DNA from: Heterohyrax brucei
Taxonomy: Eukaryota; Chordata; Mammalia; Hyracoidea; Procaviidae
NCBI GenBank assembly: GCA_028571685.1
Contig: CM053162.1
Span: 64,158,351-64,222,350 of the forward strand
Reading direction: 5' to 3'
DNA length: 64,000 bases
The position numbers and the translations under genes were made by a program. Under the pieces are notes generated by a model, which was given only the letters and a program-made list of their open reading frames with translations, was not told the DNA's origin and made no database searches. Below, piece after piece: positions 1-11,999 of the stretch. The first letter of the stretch is position 1. Every line of letters begins with the position of its first letter.

Positions 1-24
1 ACCAAAATTATAACAAGCTGAAGC

Positions 25-2510
25 AGAACAACTTAATAAACCCATCACAAAGGAAGAGATTAAAAAGTCATCAAAAAACTTCCAACCAAAAAAAGCCAGG
101 GCCCAGATGGCTTCACCACAAACTTCTACCAAGTTTTTAGAGAAGAGCTATCTCCAATACTACTAAGACTATTTCACAGTATAGAAAGGGATGGAATACT
201 CTCAGATGGAATACTGGCTTCATTCTACGAAGCCAGCATAACCTTGATACCACAGCCAGGGAAAGATCCAACCAAAAAGGAGAACTACAGGCCAATATCA
301 CTCATGAATCTAGATGCAAAAATCTTCAAAAGAATTCTTGCCAATAGACTACAACGACATATCAAAAAAAATAATCCATCGTGACCTAGTTGGATTCATA
401 CCAGGGATGCAAGGCTGGTTGAACACCAGAAAAACAATTAATGTGATCAACCACATAAATACCACAAAAGACAAGATTCACCTGATCTTGTCTATTTATG
501 CAGAAAAGGCGTTTGATAAAGTCCAACACCCATTCATGCCCCAAACTCTGCAAAATAGGAATAGACGGCCAATTCCTCAATGCAGTAAGGGCCACTTATA
601 CAAAGGCAACTGCCTACGTCATCCTGAATGGAGAGAGACTGAAAGAGTTTCTTCCCTTCAGAATAAGAACTAGACAAGGATGCCCACTCTCACCTCTCCT
701 ATTCAACATTGTACTAGAAATTCTAGCCAGAGCAGTTAGACAAGACCAAGAAATAAAGAACATCTGTATCGGCAAAGAAGAACTAAAACTCTCCCTGTTT
801 GCTGATGATATGATTGTATATGCAGAGAACACCAAGGAATCTATAAGTAAGCTACTCAAACTGATAGAAGAGTTCAGCACAGTTTCAGGATACAAGATAA
901 ACATAAGTAAATTGGTAGGAGTCCTTTACACCAACAATGAGATTATTAAGGAAGTAATCACCAAGTCAATATCATCTACCACAGCCCCTAACAAGACAAA
1001 GTACCTCTGAATAAATCTAACCAGAGAAATAACAGATCTTTACAAAGAGAACTACAAACTCCTACTACAAGAAACTAAGAGAGATTTACATAATTGGAGA
1101 AACCCACCCTGCTCATGGATAGGAAGACTTAACATTGTGAAAATGTCTATTTTACCCAAAGCAATCAACTTATATAATGCCATCACAATACAAGTTCCAG
1201 TAACATTTTTTAATGAGCTGGAAGAACAAATCATCAACTTTGTCTGGAAAGGGAAGAAGCCCCGGATAATAAAGCATTACTAAAGAAGAAGAACACACTG
1301 GGAGGCCTTAGAACCTGACCTTAGAACCTATTACACTGCCACAGTAGTCAAAACATCCTGGTACTGGTACAAAAACAGAGAGATCAGTGGAACAGAATTG
1401 AGACCCCAGAAATGACATCATCTGCCTATGTACTTTTGATATTCAACAAAGGCCCTAAGACATTAAACTGGGGTAAAAACAATCTTCAATGAATGGTGCT
1501 GGCAGAATTGGATATCCATCTGCACTAAATTAAAACAAGACCCATATCTATACACCTTATATAAAAACCAACTCAAACTGGATAAAAGACCTAAATATCA
1601 AATCTAAAACAACAAAGCTCATCCAAGAACAACTAGGAACAGCAATGGAAGGTTTAACACACAAAGCAGACAGACTTCAAAATCTGTCAAACAAACTACA
1701 ATCATCAGAAGAGAAAAATAGATAAATGGGAACTACGAAGAATCAATCACTTTTGCTCATCCAAAGACTTTATTAATATAATTAAAAGGCCACCTACAGA
1801 ATGGGAAAAAATATTTGGCAACTTTACATCAGACCGACACCTGATCTCCATAGTCTATAAGGTATTACAAAATATCAATTAAAAAAAGATAAATCATCCA
1901 ATTAAGTGATGGGCAAAGGAGATGGACAGACACTTTTCTAATGAGGAGGTCTAGGCAGCCAAGAAGCACATGTGGACATGCACATTAGCTATTAAAGAAA
2001 TTCAAATCACAACGACAATGACATACCATCTTACCCCAACAAAGCTGGCCATGATCCAAAAAATGCAAAACAACAAATGCTGGAGAGGCTATAGGGAGAT
2101 TGGAACTCTCCTACACTGTTGGTGGGATTGCAAAATGGTGCAACCTCTGTGGAAGCATTCTGGTGCTCCCTTAAAAAAATGGATCTAGATACACCATTTG
2201 ACCCAATAATTTCACTGCTTGGAATATATCTTACGGAATCAAGGCCATTCACACCAACGGATACATGCACACAAATGTTCATTGTAACACAGTCCACAAT
2301 AGCAAAAAGATGAAATCCACCCAGATGTCCAACAACAGAGGAATAGATAGTAAACTATGGTATGTATACTCAACGGAACACCATGCAATGATAAAGAACA
2401 ATGACAATTGTTGGAAACATCTCTTAATCTGGTTTCAACTGGAGGACATGCTGAGTGAAAGTAGTCCACGACGAAAGGATAAATATTGTTTGAGATCCCT
2501 ACGATAAGAA
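25..2510 (+). pseudogene. L1 ORF2 remnant (reverse transcriptase and C-terminal part)
   Basis: L1 ORF2 encodes an endonuclease/reverse transcriptase that copies L1 RNA at a nicked target. The translation shows [10 protein letters not shown] and [12 protein letters not shown] in one frame (314-673). In the next frame (498-1010) it shows [16 protein letters not shown] and the catalytic box [11 protein letters not shown], with FADD at about 798-809. A frameshift near 540-560 separates the two halves, and a stop follows KYL at about 1008. The catalytic aspartates are kept, but the frame is broken many times, so this is a pseudogene. The C-terminal region (about 1960-2300) keeps the NNKCWRGY and LLHCWWDCK cysteine motifs. 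Nothing here is a host gene. Confidence 0.92.
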
Positions 2511-2563
2511 CTTAAAAACAGACTCTTGCATAGAAGAAAAGACTCTTCGATGGCTGCAGTGGT

Positions 2564-2592
2564 GGGGAGGGAGGGAGGGTGTTGGGGGAGGG
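2564..2592 (+). other. G-quadruplex-type G-run in L1 3'UTR
   Basis: Six closely spaced runs of three to five G separated by one to four bases. G-rich tracts of this kind are a known feature of mammalian L1 3'UTRs. The folding potential is inferred from the pattern only. Confidence 0.7.
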
Positions 2593-3610
2593 TTTACATT
2601 AGACAATTAACAGAAATTTGGTTGGGTTTAATTGGTGACAGCATAGATTAGAAAGAAGATCAATAATAACCGGACTTCACCACAATTTGAGTACTCCTCT
2701 CATCTTAACCCAATATTGCAAGGACAGAGTAGCTGGGGTGGGGGCTGGGTACCATGCACTCAGGCAAAATCGCGGCCAATTGGCACAGCTAGCGTTTTGC
2801 TAATGAGGACTCTCCGCACCCCTCATCATCGGTGAGTGGTGTCTGGGGTCTTAAAAGCTGTCATCCGAGGGTACAGGAAATGGTCCCAACTCACCAGGAA
2901 CGGATGATCACCGAGGACAAGAATGACATGGGGAACGACATGGGGAAAAGAGAACCCAAAAGAGAGACCCACATGAGTGGGTCTCCACATAGACTCATGA
3001 CCAAAAGAATTGAATTGTGCCCGGCCACCACCAGTGATAGCCACGATGGAGCTCACAAGTTGAGTCTCACTGGCAACAAGAGAATAAATAGGGGTGTACT
3101 CTGAGATCTCCAATAAAAGACCACAATTGATGGTTCAAGTACTTCAGAGTTCTCCTGGGAGCATGGTCTCTGGCCCTGATGCTGCCCCTGTCCATAAATC
3201 ATAATGAAGGTCAACTTTTCCAACAGCAATGGATTGGACTTGGTGACATAGAATAACCGTATCTTGTGGGAATTTTATGGTTCTATGTATCTATAGGATG
3301 TCATCCTGTTGACCTCTTGCTGGAGGATGGGGAGTGGGTGGAGAGGAGGGGATAGGAGACTGTTGGGAGGATAGGACATCTACAGAGCAGAGAGCAGGGG
3401 TTGCTGTCACTGGGCATGGAGAGCTCTGGGAGCTGCATATAGATAAGCATGTGAATTTATATGGGAATGTACGTTTTCATTCAGTAATAATAAAAAAAGA
3501 AAAGAAAAAAATAATAATATTATAATCTGTATCCAAGCCACTTTCCCCAACCCAACACTGCTAATATAATTGCTATTGTACTTTTTCTCTCCCTTCACAC
3601 TATACTTCAC

Positions 3611-3656
3611 TGCCAAGCCAAGTGCCATCAAGTCGGATCTGACTCATGGCGACCCT
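3611..3656 (-). mobile_element. AfroSINE 3' tip fragment (46 bp)
   Basis: On the minus strand this ends in the SINE tail 'cacttggcttggca' and contains the preceding 'gagtcagatccgact' block. No tRNA-like head is present. The flanks 'cactatacttcac' and 'cactacatttac' look like a diverged target duplication. Confidence 0.75.
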
Positions 3657-4629
3657 CACTACATTTACATAAATTATATATGTATATGAAATGCTATTAT
3701 ATCTTTTTTATAGATGAGTCAAAATCTACAATAGTATTTGGTACATAATCAGCACAGAACCATTTGTAAGTGTATGAGTGAATTGTGATTGTGATTATTT
3801 AATAATTATTGCAAAGCAGAGAACAAAATGTTCTGGGAACATACAAGAAAATAAGTTTGTTGAGTAAAGCTTACCAGGGAAAATAATATTTAAGCAGAAG
3901 TCTTAAGAGACAAAATTAGCTACACATGGAAGCCAAGGAGGCAAAAAAGAAAGAAAAGCATGGTTGGTGATCATAAGGCAGGAAGTGATATGATTTGTTT
4001 GAAGGGTTTAAGGAAAGGATAAGAGCCAATTTTAACAGAGTGAAGAGTGGATAGAGATATCACTGGAAATTTAACTGAGAACTTTCCCAAGGATGTTCTT
4101 CTTCTGAACTGAAGAGAGAACACACTTTTTGTCTATTATTCTCAATTAAAAGAGTCTGGGAAACAGCCAGCTGTTAAGGTTTGGAGACATCCTTTTAGTT
4201 TTCAACTACTAAACAATTCTAGCCATATACAATCAAGGCTTGGAGCTTAAGCTGCCTACCAGTTTTCTGAAAATGAAGAGCTTTTCTGAGTCTCTCCCAG
4301 TGATTCACATGAATCATGAGCATGACCTGGACAATGTAGCGCTTGTGAGGACACAGAGAAACAAGCACATGAGAAAAGTTCTGGAAATAGCAACTACAGT
4401 GTTTAAGCCCCAGTTGAATTTTGCCAGTCAGTTTCAGCTATGGAAGAAACAGTTAACACACTGTTTATGCACTCCATGAGAATGCAGCAGAGGAGGGAAC
4501 GTATCCATAAAGGCTTCTCTAGTTTCCCAGTGGATTAATTTGTTCTTCTGTCTACTTAAAAAAGCTATTGGTTAATTTATTTTAATTATAGAGATTTTAC
4601 AAAATAGGGTTTGAAAGCACAAAAGTTGA
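3657..4629. other. Non-repetitive-looking intergenic DNA
   Basis: AT-rich sequence. A weak L2/MIR-like end ('ggtacataatcagcacag') lies near 3738-3757. No gene or other clear element is visible. Confidence 0.5.
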
Positions 4630-4770
4630 CAAAGCTTGGCCCTAATACTGAGTGTGCCACTCACTGGGTGACCTTGATGACATTCTTTTAGCTCTCTGTA
4701 GCTCCAGTTCATTATCTGTGAAATGAAGATGATGACTCCCTCGTCATTTACATGATGCCTATTCATTACA
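4630..4770 (+). mobile_element. MIR SINE
   Basis: Carries the MIR core in order: 'gtgccactcactgggtgacc', then a segment equivalent to 'cctcagtttcctcatctgtaaaatg', here 'cagttcattatctgtgaaat'. It is an ancient mammal-wide SINE and is diverged. Confidence 0.75.
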
Positions 4771-4772
4771 AA

Positions 4773-4945
4773 CTCCCCTTGGTGGTGCAAAAGCTTAAAG
4801 GGCTTGAATTCTAGCAGAAAAGCTAGGGTTCAGGTCCACCCGAGGACACTTCGGAAGGAAGCCCTGAGCTTCTACTTCAGAAAAATGCCTCTGAGAACAC
4901 TATGCAATATAATTCTACTCTAAGAAACACGGAGTCGGCATGAGC
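4773..4945 (+). mobile_element. AfroSINE, long form
   Basis: The head 'ctccccttggtggtgcaaa' is followed by a tRNA-like B-box 'ggttcaggtccaccc'. The long-form linker follows (gaagcc...gagcttctacttcag), then the tail 'acggagtcggcatgagc'. It differs from the common short AfroSINE by the extra linker. Confidence 0.8.
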
Positions 4946-6117
4946 AAGAATCATCTTGGCAAGAACTGGTTTCTATGTGACTTTCTACAAAACTTCATGA
5001 GAGCCATAGGTCAAACAAAGAAGGCATGGAAAATATTGTTATCTTTAGGAATTTACACAGCTACCTCAGAATCAAGATGTAAATTTCCAGGTTTCATGAA
5101 ACTTATCTATTTAAGTCCTCATGGTGTCAAAATTGTACCTTGTTAATGTGAAGCTTAAATTTTTGATAATTTGAGCTAAATAAAAATGAATAATGACTAG
5201 TGGTCTGGGTCAAAATTATTCAGTAAGTCCCACCTTTGTGACAACTACCTCCCATGGCCTTTCCTAAGTTCCTCTTCTCTCTTGCCTGGAGGGCTGTCCA
5301 TTTATGACTAGAAATGCCTTTTCTAGCCCATACCTATATAAGATCTCTCAAGTACATTTACCTTTAGAATATTCATGCTAAGATGTTAATAGCTAACAAT
5401 GGTTATTTGTAAGCTATTCAAGAGACAATAATTTAAAGGTGTCAAGTGATGTGCCTACATATTATTGAATATTTTGAGGCATGGATTTTTTCAATTTGTC
5501 TCAAATTATAACACATTTTGTCTGTTAATCCTACACATCCTCCCTACTGGTTGTCTTTTCATTTTAGCTAAAACTCAAATGTGAGTTTTGGAAAGGATTT
5601 TAAAAGGTCCAGTCCTCCAAATTATGGGTAGACCCCATAATCTGCCTGCCACTTTTTCATATGAAATTACTTAAGGCCCAACAATATTATGTAACTGGGC
5701 CATTGTCACACAAGGAGTACTGACTTGTCGCAATTTCCATGCCCTTTGCTTACAGCACCACACAGTACTCTATCTGGTGCTGAGGCTGAACTAAGCTGGA
5801 AATAAACCTCTCTGTGGTGTTAGGCAAATGTGTCACTGGTACCCTGTGAAAATGGTGTGGTGGTGATCTCTAACCTCCAATAAAGTCACAAGAGAGAAGG
5901 AGAATCAAGATCAGCAACCCAAGGCTGATTCCTATGAGGAAAAGGTCAGGCATGCCTCCTCTCTCCACCGTCTTTACCAATTCTGACACCAACTATCCCT
6001 CACACATCTAAATTTACTTCTCTGCTGGAATTAAGAATCATTCCAATGACCACACAGAACTCAAAGACTAATATTCATAATCATGGGGTTTATTATAGAA
6101 GTGTTGTTGCTGTTGTT
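4946..6117. other. Intergenic DNA, nothing recognised
   Basis: No SINE, LINE or credible coding frame is visible on either strand. Confidence 0.5.
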
Positions 6118-7766
6118 AGGTTTTGATGAGTCAGTTTTGACACATGGCTAACCTACATACAGCAGAACAAAACTTTCCCCAGTTTGGCACCATCCCCACA
6201 ACTGTTGCTATGCTTGAGGCTGCTTTTGCAGCCACTTTGTCAATCTGCTTGGTTGCACTGTGGTTAAGTGTTATATCTGCTAACCAGAAGATCAGCAGTT
6301 TGAATCCTCCAGGCACTTTTTGGAAACTATAGAGCTATTCTACCCTGTCCTATAGAGTCACCTCAACAGCAGTGGGTTCAGCTTTTGGTTGGTGTCAATC
6401 TGCCATGTTGAGAGTCTTCGTCTTTTTCTGTAATCACCTATTTTACTAAGCATGATGGCATCCTCCACAGACTGGTCCTTCCTGATAACACGGCCCAAGC
6501 ACATGAGACAGTTTTGCCATCCTCGCTTCCAAGGAGTGCTCGGGATCCATTATTTTTCCAAGACAGACTTGTTCCTTCTTCTGGCAATCCATGGTACATT
6601 TAATATTCTTCCCAATGCAAAATTAAAAAATGTTAACATTGTTCAGTCTTTATTTGTTGCCCAGCATCATATGTATGAGGGGACTAAAAAGATCATATGT
6701 GCATAACGCTGGCCATAGTCCTCAAAGTGACATCTTTGCTTTTCTACAGCAGATTTGCCCAGTGCAATACATTGTTTGATTTCCTGTTTGCTGCTTCCGT
6801 GGGTGTTGACTGTGAACCCCAGTAAAATGAAATCCTTGATAACATCCATCCTTTCTCCATTTATTGTGACATTGCATACTGGACCAGTTTCGAGAATTTT
6901 TGTTTTCTTTATTTTAAGATACAACCCATATTGAAGACTTTGACCTTCATCAGTAAGTACTTAAAGTTCACTTTGCTCTCAGCAAGTAAGGTCATGTCAT
7001 CTGAGTATCACATGTTGTTTATGAGTCTTCTACCAATTCCAACGTCATACTCTTGTTTATATAGTCCAGTTTCCCAGATTATTTGCACAGCATACAGATT
7101 CAACAAATATGGTAAAAGGATGCAGCACCTTCGTTATTTTAAAACGTGAGTATCCCCTCTTGGTCTATGCCCGGTTCTACATTAGCACAAATAAATGTTC
7201 CAGAATTCCCATTCTTCCCAGTTCATCTACAGTTTGTTATTATTGACACAGTTGAATGCCTTTGCACAAACAACAAAAGACAGTGACACATCTTTCTGGC
7301 ATTCTCTGCTTTCCGACAATGTACATCTTGCACCAGCTAGGAAACTCCTCACTCTACATCCTCTTCTGAATTTAGTTTGAATTTCTGACGTTCTTTGTTG
7401 ATACACTGTTGAAACCATTTTTGAATGATTTTCAGCAAAATTTTACTTGTCTGTGATATTAGTGCTATTGTTCAATGATTTCCTCCTTCTGTTGATAACT
7501 TTTCTTTGAAAGGGAACCAATATGAATCTCTTCTAGTCTGCTGGCCTGTTAGCTGTCTTCCAAATTTCTAGTTGTCTACCATTGAGCAGTTCCTGCACTG
7601 TACGTGTCTGTTGAAATATCTCAGCTGGTATTCAGTCAATTTCTGGAGTCTTGGTTTTTGCTAGTGCCTTCAGTACAGCTTGGACTTTTTCCATTGGTTT
7701 TTGCTCATACGTTATCTCCTGAAATGGCTGAATGTCAGCCAATTCTTTTTGATACAGAGAAGTGAT
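6118..7766 (-). mobile_element. RTE (BovB-like) LINE, 3' part, antisense
   Basis: Read on the minus strand this is the reverse transcriptase and 3' end of a BovB-like RTE. The translation includes LKIKKTKILETGPVCNVTINGERMD... then KDFILLGFTVNTHGSSKQEIK, the region just after the YADD box (6667-6924 on minus). Collinear match continues to 7766, and a short AfroSINE is inserted at 6249-6392. The frames are interrupted. The 3' end carries a (gtt)n tract at about 6103-6118. Confidence 0.88.
6249..6392 (+). mobile_element. AfroSINE nested in RTE, with perfect target duplication
   Basis: It has the head 'actgtggttaagtg', the body 'ctgctaaccagaag' and the tail 'cagcagtgggttca'. It is flanked by perfect 10-bp direct repeats 'tgtcaatctg' at 6239-6248 and 6393-6402. 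Removing it restores a collinear RTE sequence. Confidence 0.93.
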
Positions 7767-8815
7767 AGGTTACAATTCAGGTACAGGAATACTCAAAATA
7801 CAGTTTTTACATCAGGATTGTATCCTTTTCCTAGTGCTGCATGTAGGCACATCTCTCTGGCCATCGGCCTCTGTCCTTCCTAGAAAGTTTTTCAAAACTC
7901 TTTTAGCTCTGCCAGTAAGTGCTCAGAAGCATTTTTTTTTTTATTTTTCAGTCCTCCTGCGCATCAGTTTTCTTGCTCCATGGACCAGAAAGCCCACTAT
8001 GCTGTCTCCTGCCACTGCCTCTCCCTCTATTTCCTGGTTCCTGAAACTTCTCAGTACAGAGGTCCCAGGTATGTACTCTCTACATCCTTCCTATTCTTCC
8101 TTGGTGGTGGTGGGATCCCAGCTGTCCCATCTCCAACATGGCTCATATCAAGCTCAGCAGGATGGCAAAACTGCCCAGTCTCTTGGTAGGCCGCAATTAA
8201 CCTATTTTCAGAGTCTCATTCAATCACTTAAGTAGGAGTTTGAAGACCATGCTGAGAAAGGCCACACAAAAGTGGCTCAATGCACTGCATACCCCTAGGC
8301 AATGTAATAATCAAAGTGATTAAGCTGAAGAACAAGTCCACTGATGTATATCTCTTTGAATAAAATGCTCAACGTGAATTTCTCTCAGATGTCAGTGCAA
8401 TAGCAAAAGCCATTTCACTTTTTTTCCCTTTTAATACCTGATTATAAAACCTTGAGATACAAAGCTCCAGCATGAAAACCCTGAATAGCCTGAACTACTG
8501 TAAAACTAGCAGGCTAGAATAATTCAACTTTATAATATAATCTGAAATTGAATTACTCTCATTTCATGGGAAAGTCAATATTGCTAATGGATTAGAAACA
8601 CGGCTGTTAAAGGTATTGTCGAGTTCACATTCTGAGGTTACAGGAAAAAATGGTTTCTCCCATGGCCTGTGGAACTTGAAAGTTAACACAGAGCAAAAAA
8701 ATTAAAAAATTCACGGTATGAAACACTACACTTTATAAATGCTAACAAACCAAGAGTCCCAGTGAGGCTAAAAATGGGACTGTGGGCCAGCTTACAAATT
8801 CTGGTTACCAATAAG
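7767..8815. other. Unclassified stretch next to RTE
   Basis: The segment at 7800-8240 is richer in C and T than its surroundings and includes a poly(T) at 7931-7942. It looks like part of an unclassified interspersed repeat, possibly LTR-like, but I cannot name the family. Position 8240-8815 shows nothing. A 157-codon frame at 7762-8235 starts inside the RTE remnant and is judged fortuitous. Confidence 0.4.
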
Positions 8816-8935
8816 TGAGCATGTCCTGTGCTGCACAGATTTGTTGAAATATCTCAGTTGGTGCCCTGTCCATTCCTGAGGCTTGTCTGCTGTCACTGCC
8901 TTCAGCACACCTTGGACCTCTTCCATCAGACTTCC
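8816..8935 (-). mobile_element. RTE LINE internal fragment, antisense
   Basis: About 120 bp, homologous to the RTE segment also seen at 7590-7690 and 25350-25470. The shared phrase is 'tgttgaaatatctcagttgg'. No ends are visible. Confidence 0.75.
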
Positions 8936-9514
8936 ACTGGGACTGACTGAAAAAAAAAAGATTGCTATTTTGTTCTGTCATATTCCATTCTGCCAAACTA
9001 CTACTAGGATTTTAGGGCCCAGTTGCGAAAAGTGGAATCACTGGGCTGAAAGTTATTTCAAGAGAGTATCCATAAAGTAGAAATTCTGTGTTCCCCAGAA
9101 GTATACTCTCAGCATTCCCTAGGAATCTCTCAGCTGGAAACTAGGTTGAGAATCCTACAAAAGAGTTAAAACTCTATGATTTTTAACTGTAAATTTGGGC
9201 AAATCATCTCCTCTCTGTGTTTATTTTACTGCCAAACAAGGAAATGGAAGATTCCATTCTATAACAATGTGGCTATTTCATGCCACTGTTCTCTTACTGT
9301 GTTCAGTAATTGTACTGTGTTTACTTCAGTGCAAATGTTCTGAATTTATAGATGACTGTGAGTGACTTGCTGGAGACTACTTCTTGATGGGACATGGCCT
9401 CTGTTCCAAAATGAAAGTTCTCCATTTTCCTTATTCTGAAGTATAGAATAAAGCCAAATCTCTGGTGAAGTCTGCTGCTATTGACTGAAAGAGTAATGGT
9501 TTAAACACACACCT
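8936..9514. other. Intergenic DNA, nothing recognised
   Basis: No repeat or coding signature found. Confidence 0.5.
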
Positions 9515-9648
9515 AAGCCCTCTAAAGACAGGCCCTGCAATCTGCTTCTGAGAGTTTACAGTCTTGAAAACCCTATGAAGCACGTCTGTTCCGCACACTT
9601 GGGTCACCATGAGCTGAAATCACCTTGAGGGCAACTAACAACAGCATG
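9515..9648 (+). mobile_element. AfroSINE, long form, 5'-truncated
   Basis: It holds the linker and 3' part only: 'gcaatctgcttctgaga', 'gaaaaccctatgaagcac' and 'gggtcaccatgagctgaaat', ending in 'gggcaactaacaacagc'. The tRNA-like head is missing or very diverged. Confidence 0.78.
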
Positions 9649-10112
9649 TCCATAATTAACCAATAATTGTTGTTGAAACTTTAATTTGGGAGACCATTTC
9701 TAGTTGTGTTAGATGTAAATCTAACTTTTAAAGGTATTGAGCTGTCTCTAATTTTTAATGATTCCATATTGATCAAAAAATGTCAGGTCAAAAATAAGCC
9801 ATCCATAGAACCTGGTGTCAATGGCAAGAGCTTTAAGTTTAGCAACCGTCAGTTGACATCCTAGAGCTGTCTTCCATGTCACACTTCATCTCTCTATATT
9901 TTAAAATTCATATAAAATTCTATCTATCATGAGACAATATTCCTGCAAAAATGTACAGCTTGAATATAGTCCTAATCATATAGCAACATACACACACACA
10001 TAAACATGAACACCTGTACTCTTCAACACTGGTAATGTTATTAAAGGAAAAAGAAAGTGACAAACTCTTCCAGATTTAAAAAGAAAAATGAGATATGAAA
10101 CTAAATGCGATG
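9649..10112. other. Intergenic DNA, nothing recognised
   Basis: AT-rich. A short (CA)n run lies at about 9991-10000. No gene is visible. Confidence 0.5.
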
Positions 10113-10276
10113 CAAACCTTTGTAGCGTAGTGGTTAAGTGCTAGGGCTGCTAACCAAAAGGTTGGCAGTTTGAATCTACCAGGTGCTCCTTGAAAACTCT
10201 ATGGGGCAGTTCACTCTGACCTGTAGGGTCTCTATGAGTTAGAATCCAATCGACGACAGTGGGTTTGGTTTTTTGG
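10113..10276 (+). mobile_element. AfroSINE, near full length
   Basis: Shows head 'gtagcgtagtggttaagtg', body 'ctaaccaaaaggttggcag', 'ggtgctccttgaaaactc' and tail 'cagtgggtttggttttt'. Confidence 0.93.
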
Positions 10277-10599
10277 CCAATGAAGCATAACACAAAATGC
10301 AGTACATGGCTCTAGATCATTAAAGGAAAGAAAAAAATGCTCCAAAATACATAAGTAAAATGTTTACTTTTTTGTGTGTGTTTTAGGTGAAAAATTACAG
10401 AAAAAGTTATATTCCTATTTGATAGTCTGTGCATACAATGTTTCATAATCTTAGTTTCATTCTCCATAATCTGTCAGTAGACTCTGCATTGCCACACTGA
10501 TTATCTACCTTTTCCTTCCATCTCATTTTATAATTTATTTTTCTAAGGAGTTATGTTTCCCATCAGTGTTATTGTTTTCTTATGTGCTCGTCAGCTGTT

Positions 10600-11500
10600 T
10601 GGCTGGAAGGTGTCATTTCAGAATGGTTTCATTTCCAGGTGAGAGGGGTGTTTTAGGGCCATAGTTTCAGGGGTTTTTTCAGACTCTGTCATATCAATAA
10701 GTCTGGTCTTTATTGCAAATCTGATTTTTTGTTCTGCAATTTTTCTCTCTCTCTGGTCAAGAACTTCTGTTATGATCCTAATCAGAGCAACTGAATTCCC
10801 ATTCAACGATTCATACATAGCTTCTTTCAAGACATTGGTTGCAAAGTTCTGAATGTGTCAATATTCACCTCTGTTTCTTCCTGGGTTCCCCATGTCCATT
10901 CTCCCACCTTTTCTGCACCTGTTTTCCTTCTGAACTTTGCTTTTGAGCAAATGCTGCCTTTTACAGTTGATTGTTCTAAGGTGTACCTTCTTTCTGGCGT
11001 TATTGTTCGTTTTATATAAGCGTCTGTTATACAGCTATCACATGACCTCTGGAAGTCATTTCAGTTCCAAGTTTGAAGGCTGAATGACAGCCAGGTTTCT
11101 CCAATCTGTCAGACTAGCAAGGCCCGTCTTTATTGTGAGTTTGGTATATACATCTTGTTCTACAATTTTGCTCTTGTCTGTCTAGGGTCCTCTGTTGTGA
11201 TCTCAGCCAGAGCAGTTTGCAGTGGCAGCCAGGCATCATCTAGTTCTTCTGGTCTCAGGATCAAATAAGCTGTAGCTCGTGTGGTTCATTAGTTCTTTGA
11301 GATAACTTCTCCTTTGAATCTTGGATTTCTTTCACTCACCTTCTCTAGCGATGCAAAAATACCCAGTCTTGTCTAAAATGACCACTAGCAACTTTTTAAG
11401 ATCCCAAACACTACTCACCAAAGTATGATGCAGAACACTGACTTCATGTATCATGTTGCGTCGATTGACATAGATGTTCCCGTAATTTATGGTCTTTTTC
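10600..11500 (-). repeat. Duplicated module inside the antisense L1 3'UTR
   Basis: The segments 10600-10800 and 11040-11240 resemble each other. Both contain 'ctgtca', 'gtctttattg', a 'ttgttct' motif and 'ttctgttgtgat'-type sequence in the same order. A third homologous copy is in the antisense L1 piece at 57450-57640. Either the 3'UTR has an internal duplication or two L1 3' ends abut. Confidence 0.5.
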
Positions 11501-11999
11501 TGCTAGCCTAGGAACTTCGTCCCACAGAATGTTTAATTATATAAAAGATTTTCCTGTCTTTATTACCTTTGAGTATTTTTACAGGCCTCACCTACAATTG
11601 TGCAAGTAAAAATATTTACCACCAAATTTATATTTGCTGGTGGGTGTGTTGCCTTCTATCTTCCCACGCATCTTGACATATTTATCTATTTGTGCTTTCA
11701 TAAGTTATTGTTATTACCTTTGCTGCAGAATTCTCTAAACTATGGTAGTTACAGTAGTTTCGCTATATTCTCATGTTCCTCTCCACGTCCTCTCTTGGTT
11801 ATGTTTTAGTGCCTTCCTTTATATACTGAATGAAGTTTCCCTTCACCAATACTAACTCTTGTCTTCTATCTAGTTGGTGATTTTCCCTCCCTCCCCTTCC
11901 CGTCTCTATCATCCCGTCACCATCAAATAATCTGTTGTGTTTTTCTTTTCCCTGTGTGTACACCTTTGATTGTTACTTTATAGTAGTGGTTTCACACGA

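Larger units (their letters stand above)
1..3516 (+). mobile_element. L1 LINE, 3' half (enters from window start)
   Basis: The element contains the ORF2 palm region, C-terminal region, a long 3'UTR and an A-rich tail at about 3490-3516. The 5' part lies outside the window. The 3'UTR (about 2520-3490) has a G-rich run near 2564-2592. Its final 200 bases match a second, much shorter copy at 62770-62982, which confirms the 3' boundary. Insertion looks relatively old, with several frameshifts and stops. Confidence 0.93.

Noticed and set aside
7762-8235. 157-codon open frame on the plus strand
   Set aside because: It starts inside an antisense RTE remnant and crosses its boundary into unrelated sequence, so it cannot be an old gene.
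10600-11500. Two independent L1 insertions abutting
   Set aside because: Possible, but the order of all other parts fits one antisense L1, so I kept one element with an internal 3'UTR duplication and lowered confidence.
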